Numbered from the stretch's first letter, positions 9,683 through 18,818 are shown. The stretch is 64,000 nt of DNA from Gottfriedia sp002574545 (GCA_052180195.1 CP197469.1); one strand, 5' to 3'. The notes: generated by a model not told the origin, from the letters alone. Numbers and translations: made by a program.

Positions 9683-9710
9683 AAGTGTTCCACCTTACTT
9701 TCTATTAAAT

Positions 9711-9726
9711 TAGTAGCGCTTACATA
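9711..9726 (-). promoter_or_regulatory. Possible catabolite-responsive element (cre)
   Basis: On the minus strand TATGTAAGCGCTACTA resembles the CcpA-binding cre consensus around its AAGCGCT core; one half is imperfect. It lies about 30 bases upstream of the YngK-like start, a position typical for repression by carbon sources. The rest of the gap 9683-9995 shows only AT-rich sequence and the -10/-35 regions of the two divergent genes. Confidence 0.4.
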
Positions 9727-9995
9727 ATATAAAACTACCAAAAATGGAAAGTATTGTCTATTGTTTTTGAAATTAAATTTCAAAAAAATCTAAGAAATCA
9801 AGAAATTAAATTTCGACTTTTGTTCATTTGTGAAAATCCAAAATATAAAGCATTTTATCATTCGCGAATTATATCCTTTATTGTCTTAAATTGGTAAACT
9901 ATTAATTGTAAGTATATTTGCAGAAATTAAAGGTCATATAAGGAAAGAGCATTCATAATTTATTCAAATTTTATAAGACAAGAGAGGACAATAAT

Positions 9996-12900
9996 TTGAA
10001 GATCAGTCAATTAATTGCAAATAATATTAATAAATTAGATGCAATATTACCCGTAAATCAGTCTTTGGGAATTGCTGGATTATCTGGTTCAGGTAAAACA
10101 ACTTTTTGTCAAACAATTGGTGAAGAGTCAAAGAAACGTCTAGTGTCTTTACTTCCAAAGGCTGAATATCAATATTTATTTCCAAACATTATGGAAACAA
10201 ATTTTAGTGCAATTAAGATGGAAGAAATGCCATTAGTACTTTTTCTAGGTAAATCATCCATTTCCACGAATCCACGTTCGACACTTGGAACACATACTGG
10301 TGTATTTAAAGAGATTCGTGTAAGTCTTGCCGAAAGGTTTAATCTTTCTCCAGAAGTTTTTTCGTTTAATAATGAATTGGGCTGGTGTCCGGATTGTAAA
10401 GGCCGCGGAATTACTAAAAATATAGAGTGTAAAAAATGCAAGGGAAACCGTTATAATCAAAAAATTGAAGAATATACAATTGAGTTATTTGATATTCCAC
10501 ATTCAATTTCAGATATTAATAACTTAAGTGTAGAGACAATCTTATCACTTGCAGAAGAATTACAGATTAGTGAAGCTAAACAACATTTACTAAACAATCT
10601 AATCAAAATGAATATCGGCTATCTATCCCTAAATCGTATTACAGGAACTTTATCTGGTGGAGAAATAACTAGACTTTATTTAGCTGAGTTTATGGCAACT
10701 AGTGAAAATACTGTTATTATCATCGATGAAATTTCAGTAGGTCTTGATCATGATACTTTAATTAGAATATTAGATGAGATAAAAGAACTAGGATTTAAAA
10801 ATCAAATATGGTTAATTGACCACTCCGATACTGTGCTAAATGCAACTGATGATCAAGTATTTTTCGGGCCTGGAAGTGGTAAATACGGCGGGAAAATTGT
10901 AGAAGAATCTCCACGCCCTAAACCGATTTTTTGGAATAGAAATGAGACCTCACCAAATGAATTCTATAAGTTTAAAGATCTTCATTGTCGTAATATCCAA
11001 ATTCCAGAAATACAGATCCCTAAAAATAGACTAGTAACATTTACTGGCGAATCTGGATGTGGAAAATCGACCCTAGTAAATGAATGTATGTCAAAAGACT
11101 TTTTAAAACGATACCCAAAAGATAAATTAGTCATGGTTGGTCAAGATCGTAACCAATCGATTACAAGTCGATCAACAGTTGCTACATTCCTAGATATAAA
11201 AAGAAAGTTGACAAAATATAGTGAAGAAATAGATGATATTTTCCAACGATCAATTGAAGAGATCATTGAAGAATTACCGAACGAAGACATTGCACATAAG
11301 CGTTTAAGCTTATTAATCAAACTGGGACTTGGCTATCTAACTCTAGAAAGAAAAACGCAAACTCTTTCGACAGGTGAATTTCAATGTGTACATTTAGTGT
11401 CAGAACTATTTTCTAATGCAAGAAACCCACATACCCTTTTCATTTTTGATGAACCTTCAAAAGGATTATCACAAAATATTTTAAATCAATTTATAGATAG
11501 TGTCCGTGAAATTCTAAAGGATGAATCAATTTCGATTATGATGATTGAACACAATGCTTATATGCTAGAAAGTTCGGATTTTATTGTTGATTTTGGCAAA
11601 AGAAAAGGGAACCCTATTGAACATCTTGATGTTGTTAGGCATGATGATTATTTTAATCAGATGAAACAAGATCATAAAAAGGCAAAGGCGCATATTTCCT
11701 CAGCTCTTAAAGTACAAAAGGGAGTTCAGTATTTACAAGAGAATAATATAAATTATTTCAAAAATGCAGAAAATATTTATAAAGGCGGAATATTAAAAAG
11801 TCTATCATCGATGGCACGACTTATTTATGGTGAATTTGAATCTGATGCTATTCTACCTGTTATTGCAATTGATTTAGAAAGACATTTATACAGTCAATAT
11901 ACATTTTTATATGAAATAGGCGGACTAATAAATCAAATCGTTGCATCACATCCGACTAATAAGGATACAAGAAGTTTTGACTTTTATAATCAAGAAAATC
12001 ATTGTCCATCATGCTCTGGCCGTAGAGTAATTGAGAAGTTTGATATTAATGTAGTCATCCAAGATAAAACAGTACCTTTTTGGGAAGGTTTACTCCATTC
12101 AGATGTAATGGAAGTTTTAAAATATTACCAATACCCTAAATTACAATTCTTATTTGATGAAATAAAAAATGAACTTGGCCAAGACATTAGTAAAAGTTTT
12201 AATGAGATGTCAGAAGCAGAAAAGCATACTTTTTTATATGGATACTACGAAAAAACTTTTTATGACAAAGCTGGAAAGACACAACGATTATGGGAAGGTT
12301 TTAACACGATAATCGGACGATATATGTCGATTTCAAAATCGGCGATCAAAGAACAAATGAAGGCTACCAAAGAGCAAATAACATGTCCTATTTGCGAAGG
12401 CACAGTATTAAAACACCATAAAAAATTAATGTTTGGCAAATTTGATATTCGTGAAATTATCAATCAACCTGTAGATGAAGTAATTAAAACAGTTGGTCAG
12501 CTAGCAGTCTTAGAAGAAATAAAATCAATTGTAGGTGGAGAAACAACATTAACTAAGGAAGTTTCTTTACTTTCAAGAGAACAACAGGTTGCTTTAAAAA
12601 TGTTAGAAATAAAACAAGCAAGCTTCGTTGGATATGAAGTTGTATTACAAAATGCTTTACCGTTTTGGGATCAAATTAAGACGAATATTGAAGAAGTAAG
12701 CGATAAAAACTTAGTAACGATAACTGATTTTAAAGATATATTTGAGACTAGAGAAGACATCATAGACAAATATTTTACAAATGGTAAATTCAAAAAACTA
12801 ACTTATGTTTATGAAGCTTTTGGATATAAAAAAATCGTTACGCTAATTAATAAAGTAAAAGCAAGTAATCCTTGTCCGTTCTGTAAAGGAAAAAAGGTAA

Positions 12901-13166
12901 TTTCTGAAGATAATATACATGATGGTGTATATAAATTAACAATTCCTTGTGTTAGCTGTTTAGCAAGTGGAATCAATGAAAGTGGACGTCAACAACTTAT
13001 TGAAGGTATTGCGGTTCAAACATGGCTCACTGGCAAAGTAAGTGAAATCGTTCCTGAGGACCAATTAACTGAAGAAGTTAAAGATATACCGATCTTTAAT
13101 CGCATAAGAGAACTGAATAAACGTGATATGATGGCAGTTTATCAGTGTTTGATTCAAAATAAATAA
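9996..13166 (+). CDS. Divergent UvrA-like ABC ATPase with long zinc-motif C-terminal half
   Basis: A 1056-residue protein. The N-terminal half holds two ABC modules in UvrA style: Walker A GLSGSGKTT (28-36), a CxxC zinc module (CPDC...CKKC, about 131-150), signature LSGGE (about 218) and Walker B IIIDEISVGL; then Walker A GESGCGKST (about 350), a degenerate signature LSTGE (about 454), Walker B IFDEPSKGL (about 484) and IEHN. The C-terminal half, from about residue 560, carries more UvrA-like CxxC pairs (CPSC 669, CPIC 796, CPFC 958, CVSC 984) without visible Walker motifs. Real UvrA is about 950 residues with one tandem pair. Starts with TTG behind AGAGAGG. A UvrA paralogue for repair or drug resistance is likely; exact role unknown. 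Confidence 0.75.
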   Translation: MKISQLIANNINKLDAILPVNQSLGIAGLSGSGKTTFCQTIGEESKKRLVSLLPKAEYQYLFPNIMETNFSAIKMEEMPLVLFLGKSSISTNPRSTLGTHTGVFKEIRVSLAERFNLSPEVFSFNNELGWCPDCKGRGITKNIECKKCKGNRYNQKIEEYTIELFDIPHSISDINNLSVETILSLAEELQISEAKQHLLNNLIKMNIGYLSLNRITGTLSGGEITRLYLAEFMATSENTVIIIDEISVGLDHDTLIRILDEIKELGFKNQIWLIDHSDTVLNATDDQVFFGPGSGKYGGKIVEESPRPKPIFWNRNETSPNEFYKFKDLHCRNIQIPEIQIPKNRLVTFTGESGCGKSTLVNECMSKDFLKRYPKDKLVMVGQDRNQSITSRSTVATFLDIKRKLTKYSEEIDDIFQRSIEEIIEELPNEDIAHKRLSLLIKLGLGYLTLERKTQTLSTGEFQCVHLVSELFSNARNPHTLFIFDEPSKGLSQNILNQFIDSVREILKDESISIMMIEHNAYMLESSDFIVDFGKRKGNPIEHLDVVRHDDYFNQMKQDHKKAKAHISSALKVQKGVQYLQENNINYFKNAENIYKGGILKSLSSMARLIYGEFESDAILPVIAIDLERHLYSQYTFLYEIGGLINQIVASHPTNKDTRSFDFYNQENHCPSCSGRRVIEKFDINVVIQDKTVPFWEGLLHSDVMEVLKYYQYPKLQFLFDEIKNELGQDISKSFNEMSEAEKHTFLYGYYEKTFYDKAGKTQRLWEGFNTIIGRYMSISKSAIKEQMKATKEQITCPICEGTVLKHHKKLMFGKFDIREIINQPVDEVIKTVGQLAVLEEIKSIVGGETTLTKEVSLLSREQQVALKMLEIKQASFVGYEVVLQNALPFWDQIKTNIEEVSDKNLVTITDFKDIFETREDIIDKYFTNGKFKKLTYVYEAFGYKKIVTLINKVKASNPCPFCKGKKVISEDNIHDGVYKLTIPCVSCLASGINESGRQQLIEGIAVQTWLTGKVSEIVPEDQLTEEVKDIPIFNRIRELNKRDMMAVYQCLIQNK

Positions 13167-13171
13167 CAATC

Positions 13172-13211
13172 AAAAAACTCATTTCAAAGTTCATTTTGAG
13201 ATGAGTTTTTT
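13172..13211 (+). terminator. Rho-independent terminator after the UvrA-like gene
   Basis: Stem AAAACTCATTTCAAA (ending 13188) with TTTTGAGATGAGTTTT (from 13194), followed by a T-run. Confidence 0.85.
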
Positions 13212-13399
13212 ATATTGAGCTTAAATAGATTGTGTCAATAAAACAGCCAAAATTGTTAATAAATTTTCATAGAATAATGTTCACATTTTATACATGGAAA
13301 TAGAAAAGAAAACTTAGTATTATTATTCTGTATAAAAAAACGAAATTTCTAAAAAACATTTTATATAAAAAAATATTTTATTTGAAAGTGGGAGATATG

Positions 13400-13489
13400 G
13401 TGAATCATTTAAACTTAGGTAGGAACTTAAAAATATCAGCGGGTTTAACAGTATTTGTAATACTTTTGATGACATATCTTTTAAACTAA
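13400..13489 (+). CDS. Small single-span membrane peptide, 29 aa
   Basis: GTG start at 13400 with GGGAG at 13390-13394 (5-base spacing); an ATG three bases earlier is too close to that site. The peptide has a polar N-terminus (NHLNLGRNLK) and one hydrophobic segment (ISAGLTVFVILLMTYLL). A strong terminator follows 25 bases after the stop, so this is a free-standing transcript unit. Function unknown; a small membrane regulator or toxin-like peptide is possible. Confidence 0.5.
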   Translation: MNHLNLGRNLKISAGLTVFVILLMTYLLN

Positions 13490-13514
13490 AATATTGTAAT
13501 TAACTTGATCATGT

Positions 13515-13550
13515 AAACTCATTTGTCAAAAATACAAATGAGTTTTTTTA
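13515..13550 (+). terminator. Rho-independent terminator after the 29-aa ORF
   Basis: Perfect 12-base stem AAACTCATTTGT/ACAAATGAGTTT (13515-13526, 13534-13545), 7-base loop, then a run of T. Confidence 0.9.
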
Positions 13551-13619
13551 TTTATATTTTTTTAAAAATTCATTTATGAACTCATCAATATTTTCAATAA
13601 ACTCTGGTGCTAAATGTTA
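13548..13619 (-). pseudogene. Remnant of an alpha/beta-hydrolase C-terminus
   Basis: On the minus strand one frame reads GHLAPEFIENIDEF then INEFLKKYK before a stop (the first Gly codon comes from a neighbouring frame). This looks like the last helix of an alpha/beta hydrolase, whose C-terminus usually has a catalytic His followed by a PEEF...FL motif. Upstream, stops and frame changes interrupt any longer match. Probably a decayed gene; weak evidence because it is so short. Confidence 0.35.
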
Positions 13620-13731
13620 GCCAAATCATTGGGAGAAAATTTCAGACATAGAAACATGACTTAATCTAACCAATGCAAAAAGGAGATAGCATGCCTATAT
13701 AGAATATAAGCATTGTAAGGAGTGTGAGGGC

Positions 13732-14313
13732 ATGATAGTCGGAGATGTAATATTAACTAGTACTCAAATAAGAGAGCAATTGGATTTGAAACCTAGTACA
13801 TTCAGAAAGTATCAGGACATCTTAGAGAAGGTTGGTTATAAGATTAAGAAGAATAGTAGAGGACATCGACAATATTCTAATTATGATGTCTTAATATTCG
13901 AAAAACTAATTGAATTAAGTAAGCATGACGGTATGACGTTAGAAAAATCTGCGAGAATGATAATAGAGCAAACCAATAGATTAATACCTCAATCTGATAC
14001 GATAAACGAAGACAAGTCTATAACCTTAACAGAGCACTTAATACAAAAAAACAATGGACAGCAATTACAAACAATTGAAAAACTAATGAATGAAATGGAA
14101 GAAAGACTTTCTAAAAAGATGGATCTACAACATAAAGAAGTATTAAAACAACGAGAAAAGCAAACTAGATTACTGATAGAAGAATGGAGAGAACAAAGAA
14201 AACAAGATCAACAACTTTTACTAGAAACGGCAGCCACTCAAGAAAAAAATTCAATACGAAAGAAAGTAAGTAAAAAACTAGAAGAATTAAAAAAATGGTA
14301 TTTCGAAATATGA
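13732..14313 (+). CDS. MerR-like HTH protein with DUF3967-type coiled coil
   Basis: A 193-residue basic protein. The N-terminus is a MerR-like winged helix (LTSTQIREQLDLKPSTFRKYQDILEKVGYKIKKNSRGHRQYSNYDVLIFEKLIEL, residues 8-62); the rest is a long charged coiled coil (about residues 95-190, rich in KQREKQTRLLIEEWREQRKQDQQ). This layout is common in Bacillus plasmids, phages and accessory regions and suggests a DNA-binding segregation or replication accessory factor (family knowledge; precise role unknown). SD GGAGTGTGAGGGC precedes the ATG. No partner gene is adjacent. Confidence 0.75.
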   Translation: MIVGDVILTSTQIREQLDLKPSTFRKYQDILEKVGYKIKKNSRGHRQYSNYDVLIFEKLIELSKHDGMTLEKSARMIIEQTNRLIPQSDTINEDKSITLTEHLIQKNNGQQLQTIEKLMNEMEERLSKKMDLQHKEVLKQREKQTRLLIEEWREQRKQDQQLLLETAATQEKNSIRKKVSKKLEELKKWYFEI

Positions 14314-14474
14314 GCTTAATATTGATGGATTTTCATTAACCCCTCATTCTAGTTACCTCATTAAGTTCAAAAAATGCAATTTTAGGAAAAGTTACTCTTC
14401 ATGAATAGACGAAATTGCTTGTAATCAAATATTGCAAAAACAGAACATACATTCTGGTGTTTTAGATGTACTTA

Positions 14475-14483
14475 TGGTAAAAT
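14475..14483 (+). promoter_or_regulatory. Extended -10 promoter of the toxin mRNA
   Basis: TG at 14475-14476 and TAAAAT at 14478-14483 form an extended -10 element. It would start transcription near 14490, about 50 bases before the toxin start codon. Confidence 0.5.
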
Positions 14484-14539
14484 TAGGTAGAGTAGAGTTG
14501 TGGTAGGTGCCTTTCTTCGCTAAGAAGGGAGGTGAGAAT

Positions 14540-14647
14540 GTGACTGGTTATGAGATTGCAAATTTAATTATTCAATGTGTTGGGATAACTTCAACTGTAA
14601 TCTTAAGCATAATCGGTATAATCATTTCCATTAGCAAAAAAAAATAA
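14540..14647 (+). CDS. Type I toxin, TxpA/holin-like small hydrophobic peptide, 35 aa
   Basis: GTG start behind a near-perfect SD (AAGGGAGGTG, 14526-14535). The peptide MTGYEIANLIIQCVGITS continues into one membrane span (TVILSIIGIIISIS) and a KKK end, the classic layout of TxpA/BsrG-type toxins that damage the membrane or envelope. In the mRNA leader, CCTTTCTT (14511-14518) pairs with AAGAAGGG around loop CGCT, partly hiding the SD, as expected for tightly controlled toxin mRNAs. The 3' end is overlapped by an antisense RNA with its own consensus promoter. Family call rests on size, hydropathy and the antisense arrangement. Confidence 0.8.
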   Translation: MTGYEIANLIIQCVGITSTVILSIIGIIISISKKK

Positions 14648-14690
14648 CCACCCTACCCCTCAAATGGTTGTGGTGATTATTTTTTCACTG
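14643..14690. terminator. Shared terminator of toxin mRNA and antitoxin RNA
   Basis: Stem AATAACCACC with GGTGATTATT (one mismatch), T-run on the plus strand after it and A-run before it, so it can stop both transcripts. Confidence 0.65.
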
Positions 14691-14728
14691 GATCCGAGGA
14701 AAGCAACTTTACCAATTACTACTCGGAA

Positions 14729-14760
14729 GGGGTGTGTTCGCAGCACATCCCTTTTTAGTA
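14729..14760. terminator. Hairpin within the antitoxin RNA / second plus-strand terminator
   Basis: Stem AAGGGGTGTG with CACATCCCTT (one G-T pair), followed on the plus strand by TTTTTAG. It can act as a second plus-strand terminator and as a structured 5' part of the antisense RNA. Confidence 0.6.
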
Positions 14761-14776
14761 TATTCTTTATGACTTA

Positions 14777-14805
14777 ATTATAGTCTTTTTAGTATAGTTT
14801 GACAA
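14777..14805 (-). promoter_or_regulatory. SigA promoter of the antitoxin RNA
   Basis: On the minus strand TTGTCA (14805-14800) and a perfect TATAAT (14782-14777) are separated by exactly 17 bases. The promoter drives transcription toward the toxin gene. Confidence 0.8.
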
Positions 14806-14838
14806 TGAAGTTAACGTTCTTTTTAAGTGAATAAATCG

Positions 14839-15753
14839 TTAATTTGCAATTTTTTCATTTGAATTTTGCGATAGCTTCTTTGGTGAATTCAGAAGCAAGA
14901 TTAAAGCAATCCCTAAAAATGTCATAAAAATTCCAATTACTTGCGTTAATGTTGGTTTAAATCCTGTAATGACTGTATCTAAAACAATGGCAACTGCAGG
15001 ATCTAAAAATGTTAACACAGCAATCATATTAGAAGGTAAAAATCGAATATTACCAAAAAATAATGCATAAATAACGCCTGTGTGAACAAATCCAATAATG
15101 ATAATAAAACTCCAGTTTTCTAAATGTAAGTTTTGAAAAGAATCAAATTTAACAAAAGGAATTAATAGTAGAAACCCTAATGTTGTTTGAAGTAATGTCG
15201 TAAAATATGAGCTAGTTTGATTAATCCCCTTATTTACAATCATTAATAACCCATAAAAGATTGCTGCAAGAAATGCCCAAATGACACCAGACGAAAGGAA
15301 TTTATCAAGTGTAAAATCGGAATTAATACCAGATAAAAGAATAGATCCGATAAAACTACTTAAAACCCCAAGTAAAGGAATTATCGTGGTTTTTTCCTTA
15401 TAAATTAAACTTCCCAATAAGAACAAAATAACAGGGGCTAAATAATAAATTGAAACTGAAATTGTAACTGATAAATTTTCAAATGATTTAAATAAAAATA
15501 CCCAATTCAAAACTAATAAGATCCCACTAAATAAAGAAAGAGCTATGTCTTTTTTATTAAATAGTTCTTTTTTAGCTAACCCTGATAAATACCAAACGGA
15601 AAATAAAAATATGCTTGCAAAAACACATCTAATAAAAACTAAATCAATAGCTTTTAGCCCGGTTCGAGGAGCGACGAAACCTACTGTGCCGAAAGTAGCC
15701 ATTGCAATAATGATACTAATTGTCGCTTTTTTATTTACTGCCAAATTCCCCAA
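14839..15753 (-). CDS. EamA/DMT family transporter
   Basis: A 304-residue integral membrane protein with about ten transmembrane helices arranged as two EamA repeats; the second repeat begins near residue 155 (WAFLAAIFYGLLMIVNKGI). The motif FLDPAVAIVLD near residue 252 is typical for drug/metabolite exporters of the RhaT/YdcZ-like DMT group. Substrate unknown. The N-terminus is MGNLAVNKKATISIIIAM. It stands alone, transcribed toward the toxin-antitoxin module. Confidence 0.9.
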   Translation of the reverse strand: MGNLAVNKKATISIIIAMATFGTVGFVAPRTGLKAIDLVFIRCVFASIFLFSVWYLSGLAKKELFNKKDIALSLFSGILLVLNWVFLFKSFENLSVTISVSIYYLAPVILFLLGSLIYKEKTTIIPLLGVLSSFIGSILLSGINSDFTLDKFLSSGVIWAFLAAIFYGLLMIVNKGINQTSSYFTTLLQTTLGFLLLIPFVKFDSFQNLHLENWSFIIIIGFVHTGVIYALFFGNIRFLPSNMIAVLTFLDPAVAIVLDTVITGFKPTLTQVIGIFMTFLGIALILLLNSPKKLSQNSNEKIAN

Positions 15754-16111
15754 TATGTATCACATCCATTCTATGTGTAATTTCAATATTCTGTCAAATA
15801 AGTATATACTAAACTTTAGAGTTATATCAATTGAATTAATCTTGGGGTTTGAATAAATCATATTTCATATAACGTGTTCATGAGGAAGTAAAAGGGAAAA
15901 GAAGAGTGATACTTTCTTAATTAGAAGTTCTTAATAAAAATATTTTACAAGATCTTTTCAAAATTTATAAAATCGAAGTTTTCATTAAATTCTGTTTAAA
16001 TTAATAGGCAAATAAATAGATTTCATTTATACTATTATTTGTAGTTTTATAGCTTGATTGTAAATATATGTCAATTTAGTGATTATTTTTTGAATTGTGA
16101 GGGGAAATTTG

Positions 16112-16663
16112 ATGAATATCGTAGTAGTAAATGGATCACCTAGAGCAAATGGTCGAACTAGATTCTTAGCAAAACAAATTGCAGACTCTAATAATTTTAC
16201 AAATTTAGATTTAGCATTTGAACAAGTTCCTCTTTATAATGGGGAAGCTGAACAAAAAGAACTTGAAGCAGTTAAAGCAATTAAAGAATTGCTAGTTAAT
16301 GCTGATGGAATCATACTTTGTACGCCAGAGTACAATAATGCGATGAGTGGAGCTTTAAAAAACCTAGTTGAACTATTAGGTTCTGAACCATTCAAGAAAA
16401 AGCCAATTTCTTTATTAGCAGTAGCTGGTGGTGGAAAAGGTGGTATTAACGCTTTAAATAGTATGAGAACAGTAATTCGCGGTGTATATGGAAACGCATT
16501 ACCAAAACAACTTGTTTTAGACCCAGTTGATTTTGAAAATGATACAGTTGTAAAGCCTGAAGCATTTTCAAAAGTAGCTGAAGTAATTGATGAATTAAAA
16601 GAATATGTACAAAAAGAAATTTTATATAAAGATTACTTAGCATCAAAAAGTGTTTCGAAATAA
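16112..16663 (+). CDS. NADPH-dependent FMN reductase (azoreductase-like flavodoxin fold)
   Basis: A 183-residue flavoprotein. The N-terminal VVVNGSPRANGRTRFLA (residues 4-20) is the FMN phosphate loop; TPEYNNAMSGALKNLVELLG (residues 75-94) is the second flavin-binding block typical of the FMN_red family, close to YhdA-type azobenzene reductases. It should reduce quinones, azo compounds or chromate with NADPH. Start is ATG 16112, behind AGGGGAA; an in-frame GTG at 16097 overlaps that SD. A long terminator follows directly, so it is monocistronic. Confidence 0.9.
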   Translation: MNIVVVNGSPRANGRTRFLAKQIADSNNFTNLDLAFEQVPLYNGEAEQKELEAVKAIKELLVNADGIILCTPEYNNAMSGALKNLVELLGSEPFKKKPISLLAVAGGGKGGINALNSMRTVIRGVYGNALPKQLVLDPVDFENDTVVKPEAFSKVAEVIDELKEYVQKEILYKDYLASKSVSK

Positions 16664-16667
16664 AATA

Positions 16668-16704
16668 AATGGTCCTATTCAATTATTTGATAGGACCATT
16701 AAAA
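16668..16704. terminator. Terminator between convergent genes
   Basis: Perfect 11-base stem AATGGTCCTAT/ATAGGACCATT (16668-16678, 16690-16700). Confidence 0.85.
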
Positions 16705-16727
16705 ATAGCTTAACGTGTTTGTTAAGC

Positions 16728-17354
16728 TTAGAGTAAAAACGATTTATCATTTACATTCCTAATAGGAAAGTTCATTTTGTATCGGACAGCGATCATTCTA
16801 ATTGCTGTAGTAATTAGAAAACAAATATACAAAGATTGTAATTTAGTAAATTCATCATGTGTAAACAAAATTGTTATCGATCCGATGATTGCTGCAATTG
16901 CATAAATTTCTTTTCGGAATACAAATGGAATTTCTCTTGCGAATACATCTCGCATAATTCCACCACCAATTCCAGTGATTAATCCCATCGAAATAATTAA
17001 AAAAGAACCTTTTAAGCCATGATCAATTGCCGAGTAGGAACCAACAGCAGTAAAAACACCTAAACCAATTGCATCAGTAATAATTAAAGTTGATTGGAAC
17101 TGCATTGTTCGTTGATAAAATAACCATGTTACAATTGATACTACTGTACTTACGATAAAGTATTGAGGTTTTGCAAAAGCATTCGGAACCGTTTGACCTA
17201 AAATAATATCACGAATTAACCCTCCGCCAAGCGCAGTACAAGCTGCTAAAAAAACAACACCAAATAAGTCCAATTTCTTTTGAATACCAACCAAAGTACC
17301 TGAAATGCTAGCAGCGATTATACCTGCATAGACAAAAACCTCAATCAAAATCAT
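16728..17354 (-). CDS. Trimeric intracellular cation (TRIC) channel family protein
   Basis: A 208-residue membrane protein with seven predicted helices and the paired glycine-rich motifs of the UPF0126/TRIC family: ALGGGLIRDIILG (about residues 41-53) and GIGGGIMRDVFAREIP (about 127-142). Bacterial members are homotrimeric monovalent-cation channels. No partner genes nearby. The start codon ATG is preceded by AAGGGGATAGAATGG, giving an SD-like AAGGGG about 8 bases upstream. Confidence 0.9.
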   Translation of the reverse strand: MILIEVFVYAGIIAASISGTLVGIQKKLDLFGVVFLAACTALGGGLIRDIILGQTVPNAFAKPQYFIVSTVVSIVTWLFYQRTMQFQSTLIITDAIGLGVFTAVGSYSAIDHGLKGSFLIISMGLITGIGGGIMRDVFAREIPFVFRKEIYAIAAIIGSITILFTHDEFTKLQSLYICFLITTAIRMIAVRYKMNFPIRNVNDKSFLL

Positions 17355-17525
17355 CCATTCTATCCCCTTAATTCCATTTTCTATGATTCATTTTAGCAAC
17401 AGGTAAGGACTATTACAATATTAAAATAACTTTGAAAACGCTTCATTTTAAAAAAATTTTTCATATAAAAAAATTACAGTATTTTACATAAAATTCACTT
17501 GAATTTATAGATTGGAGAGGTTAAA

Positions 17526-18737
17526 ATGCCAAACAATATTAAACATCAAAAAAATAAAATTGTATCGAAAGAAATTGAATTAATAATGGCCAAATTTAAT
17601 ATTGTCGGCTGTCAAGCAGCTGCAGTTTTGAAAGATAAACTGATTTGGTCTGATGCTTATGGTTTTCGTAATTTAGAAACAAGAGACTTAGTTACTGAAA
17701 ATACGATGTTTCGAATTGCTTCTATTTCAAAACTTTTTACTGCTACAGCAATCATGCAATTAGTTGAAAGAAAATTAATCGATTTAAATCAAGATATTAG
17801 TCATTATTTAGGTTTTAAAGTAAGAAATCCTAATTTTCCTAATTCTTTTATTACATTGAGACAAATTTTAACTCATACATCTTCACTTAACTCAGACGAT
17901 GCATCGAATAGTGTTTATGCAAAGTTTATTAAAGATGGACATTCGAATTTTACTATACAACTTAAAGATTTATTAAATGAAAATGGAAATTATTTTACGA
18001 AAGAAATATGGGGGAATTGGAAACCAGGAACTGATTGGATGTATTCAAATATTGGTGCGATCATATGCGGTGCAATTATTGAAAGAGTAACAAGTTTGCG
18101 ATTTGACCAATATATTAAACAAAATATATTTGAACCACTAGAAATGAAGAATGTTGCTTTTTCATATTCAAATATAAACAAAAGTCATGAACTAGCAAAT
18201 TTATATGAAAAAAATAAAGATACAAATATATATAATGTATCAATTGATGATGTTAGGCAAAGTGGTTATTCGAAAACTCATTGGGATCAATACATCATTG
18301 GAAATCATGGAGGATTATTTGAACCTCAAGGTGGACTAAGGACAACTGCGGTTGAATTAAGTAAGTTTTTACGAGCTCATATGTTAAATGGGCGTTTAAA
18401 TGGACAACAAATGCTTGAACAAAAAACTTCAAAATTAATGAAATCAATTCAATGGTCTAGAGAAGAAAATAATCACTTTTTTAGTAAAATGGGTCTTGGT
18501 TTTCATATTAGCCACGACTTCTTACCGGATTACAAAGAAATGATTGGACATGCAGGTGAAGCATACGGATTAATTAGTAATTTATATTGGCATGATGAGA
18601 AACAATTTGGCATAATTTTTATCTTGAACGGAAGCCAGTTCGATTTATCCCAAAATTCAAGATTTGAAGTAGAAAAAGAATTAGCAGAAGTTATTTATAA
18701 ATATGTTATTGAAGAAAGCTTATTAAAAACAAATTGA
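17526..18737 (+). CDS. Serine hydrolase, class C beta-lactamase-like
   Basis: A 403-residue penicillin-binding-protein/beta-lactamase-fold enzyme. The SxxK nucleophile motif is SISK (about residues 67-70), the YxN motif is YSN (about 176-178) and HAGEAYG near residue 342 stands for the third KTG-like motif. No signal peptide is apparent, so it may be a cytoplasmic esterase or D-amino-peptide hydrolase rather than a secreted lactamase. SD TTGGAGAGG precedes the ATG by about 7 bases. Ends before a hairpin region. Confidence 0.88.
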   Translation: MPNNIKHQKNKIVSKEIELIMAKFNIVGCQAAAVLKDKLIWSDAYGFRNLETRDLVTENTMFRIASISKLFTATAIMQLVERKLIDLNQDISHYLGFKVRNPNFPNSFITLRQILTHTSSLNSDDASNSVYAKFIKDGHSNFTIQLKDLLNENGNYFTKEIWGNWKPGTDWMYSNIGAIICGAIIERVTSLRFDQYIKQNIFEPLEMKNVAFSYSNINKSHELANLYEKNKDTNIYNVSIDDVRQSGYSKTHWDQYIIGNHGGLFEPQGGLRTTAVELSKFLRAHMLNGRLNGQQMLEQKTSKLMKSIQWSREENNHFFSKMGLGFHISHDFLPDYKEMIGHAGEAYGLISNLYWHDEKQFGIIFILNGSQFDLSQNSRFEVEKELAEVIYKYVIEESLLKTN

Positions 18738-18818
18738 AAGTATAAAATATCCTCTTAGACTGATATTGTTTGTCAACAGTCTAAAAAATCAAGTTTTTGT
18801 ACTTTCTCTACACAAAGA

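Larger units (their letters stand above)
14635..14770 (-). ncRNA. Antisense antitoxin RNA (RatA-like) opposite the toxin 3' end
   Basis: From the promoter at 14777-14805 a transcript would start near 14770 and run leftward for about 135 nt. It would contain the hairpin made by 14729-14756 (reverse complement) and end at a stem (14643-14686) followed on the minus strand by nine T. Its last part is complementary to the toxin stop region and 3' UTR, which fits type I antitoxins that trigger RNase III cleavage of the toxin mRNA. No ORF is seen in it. Confidence 0.7.
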
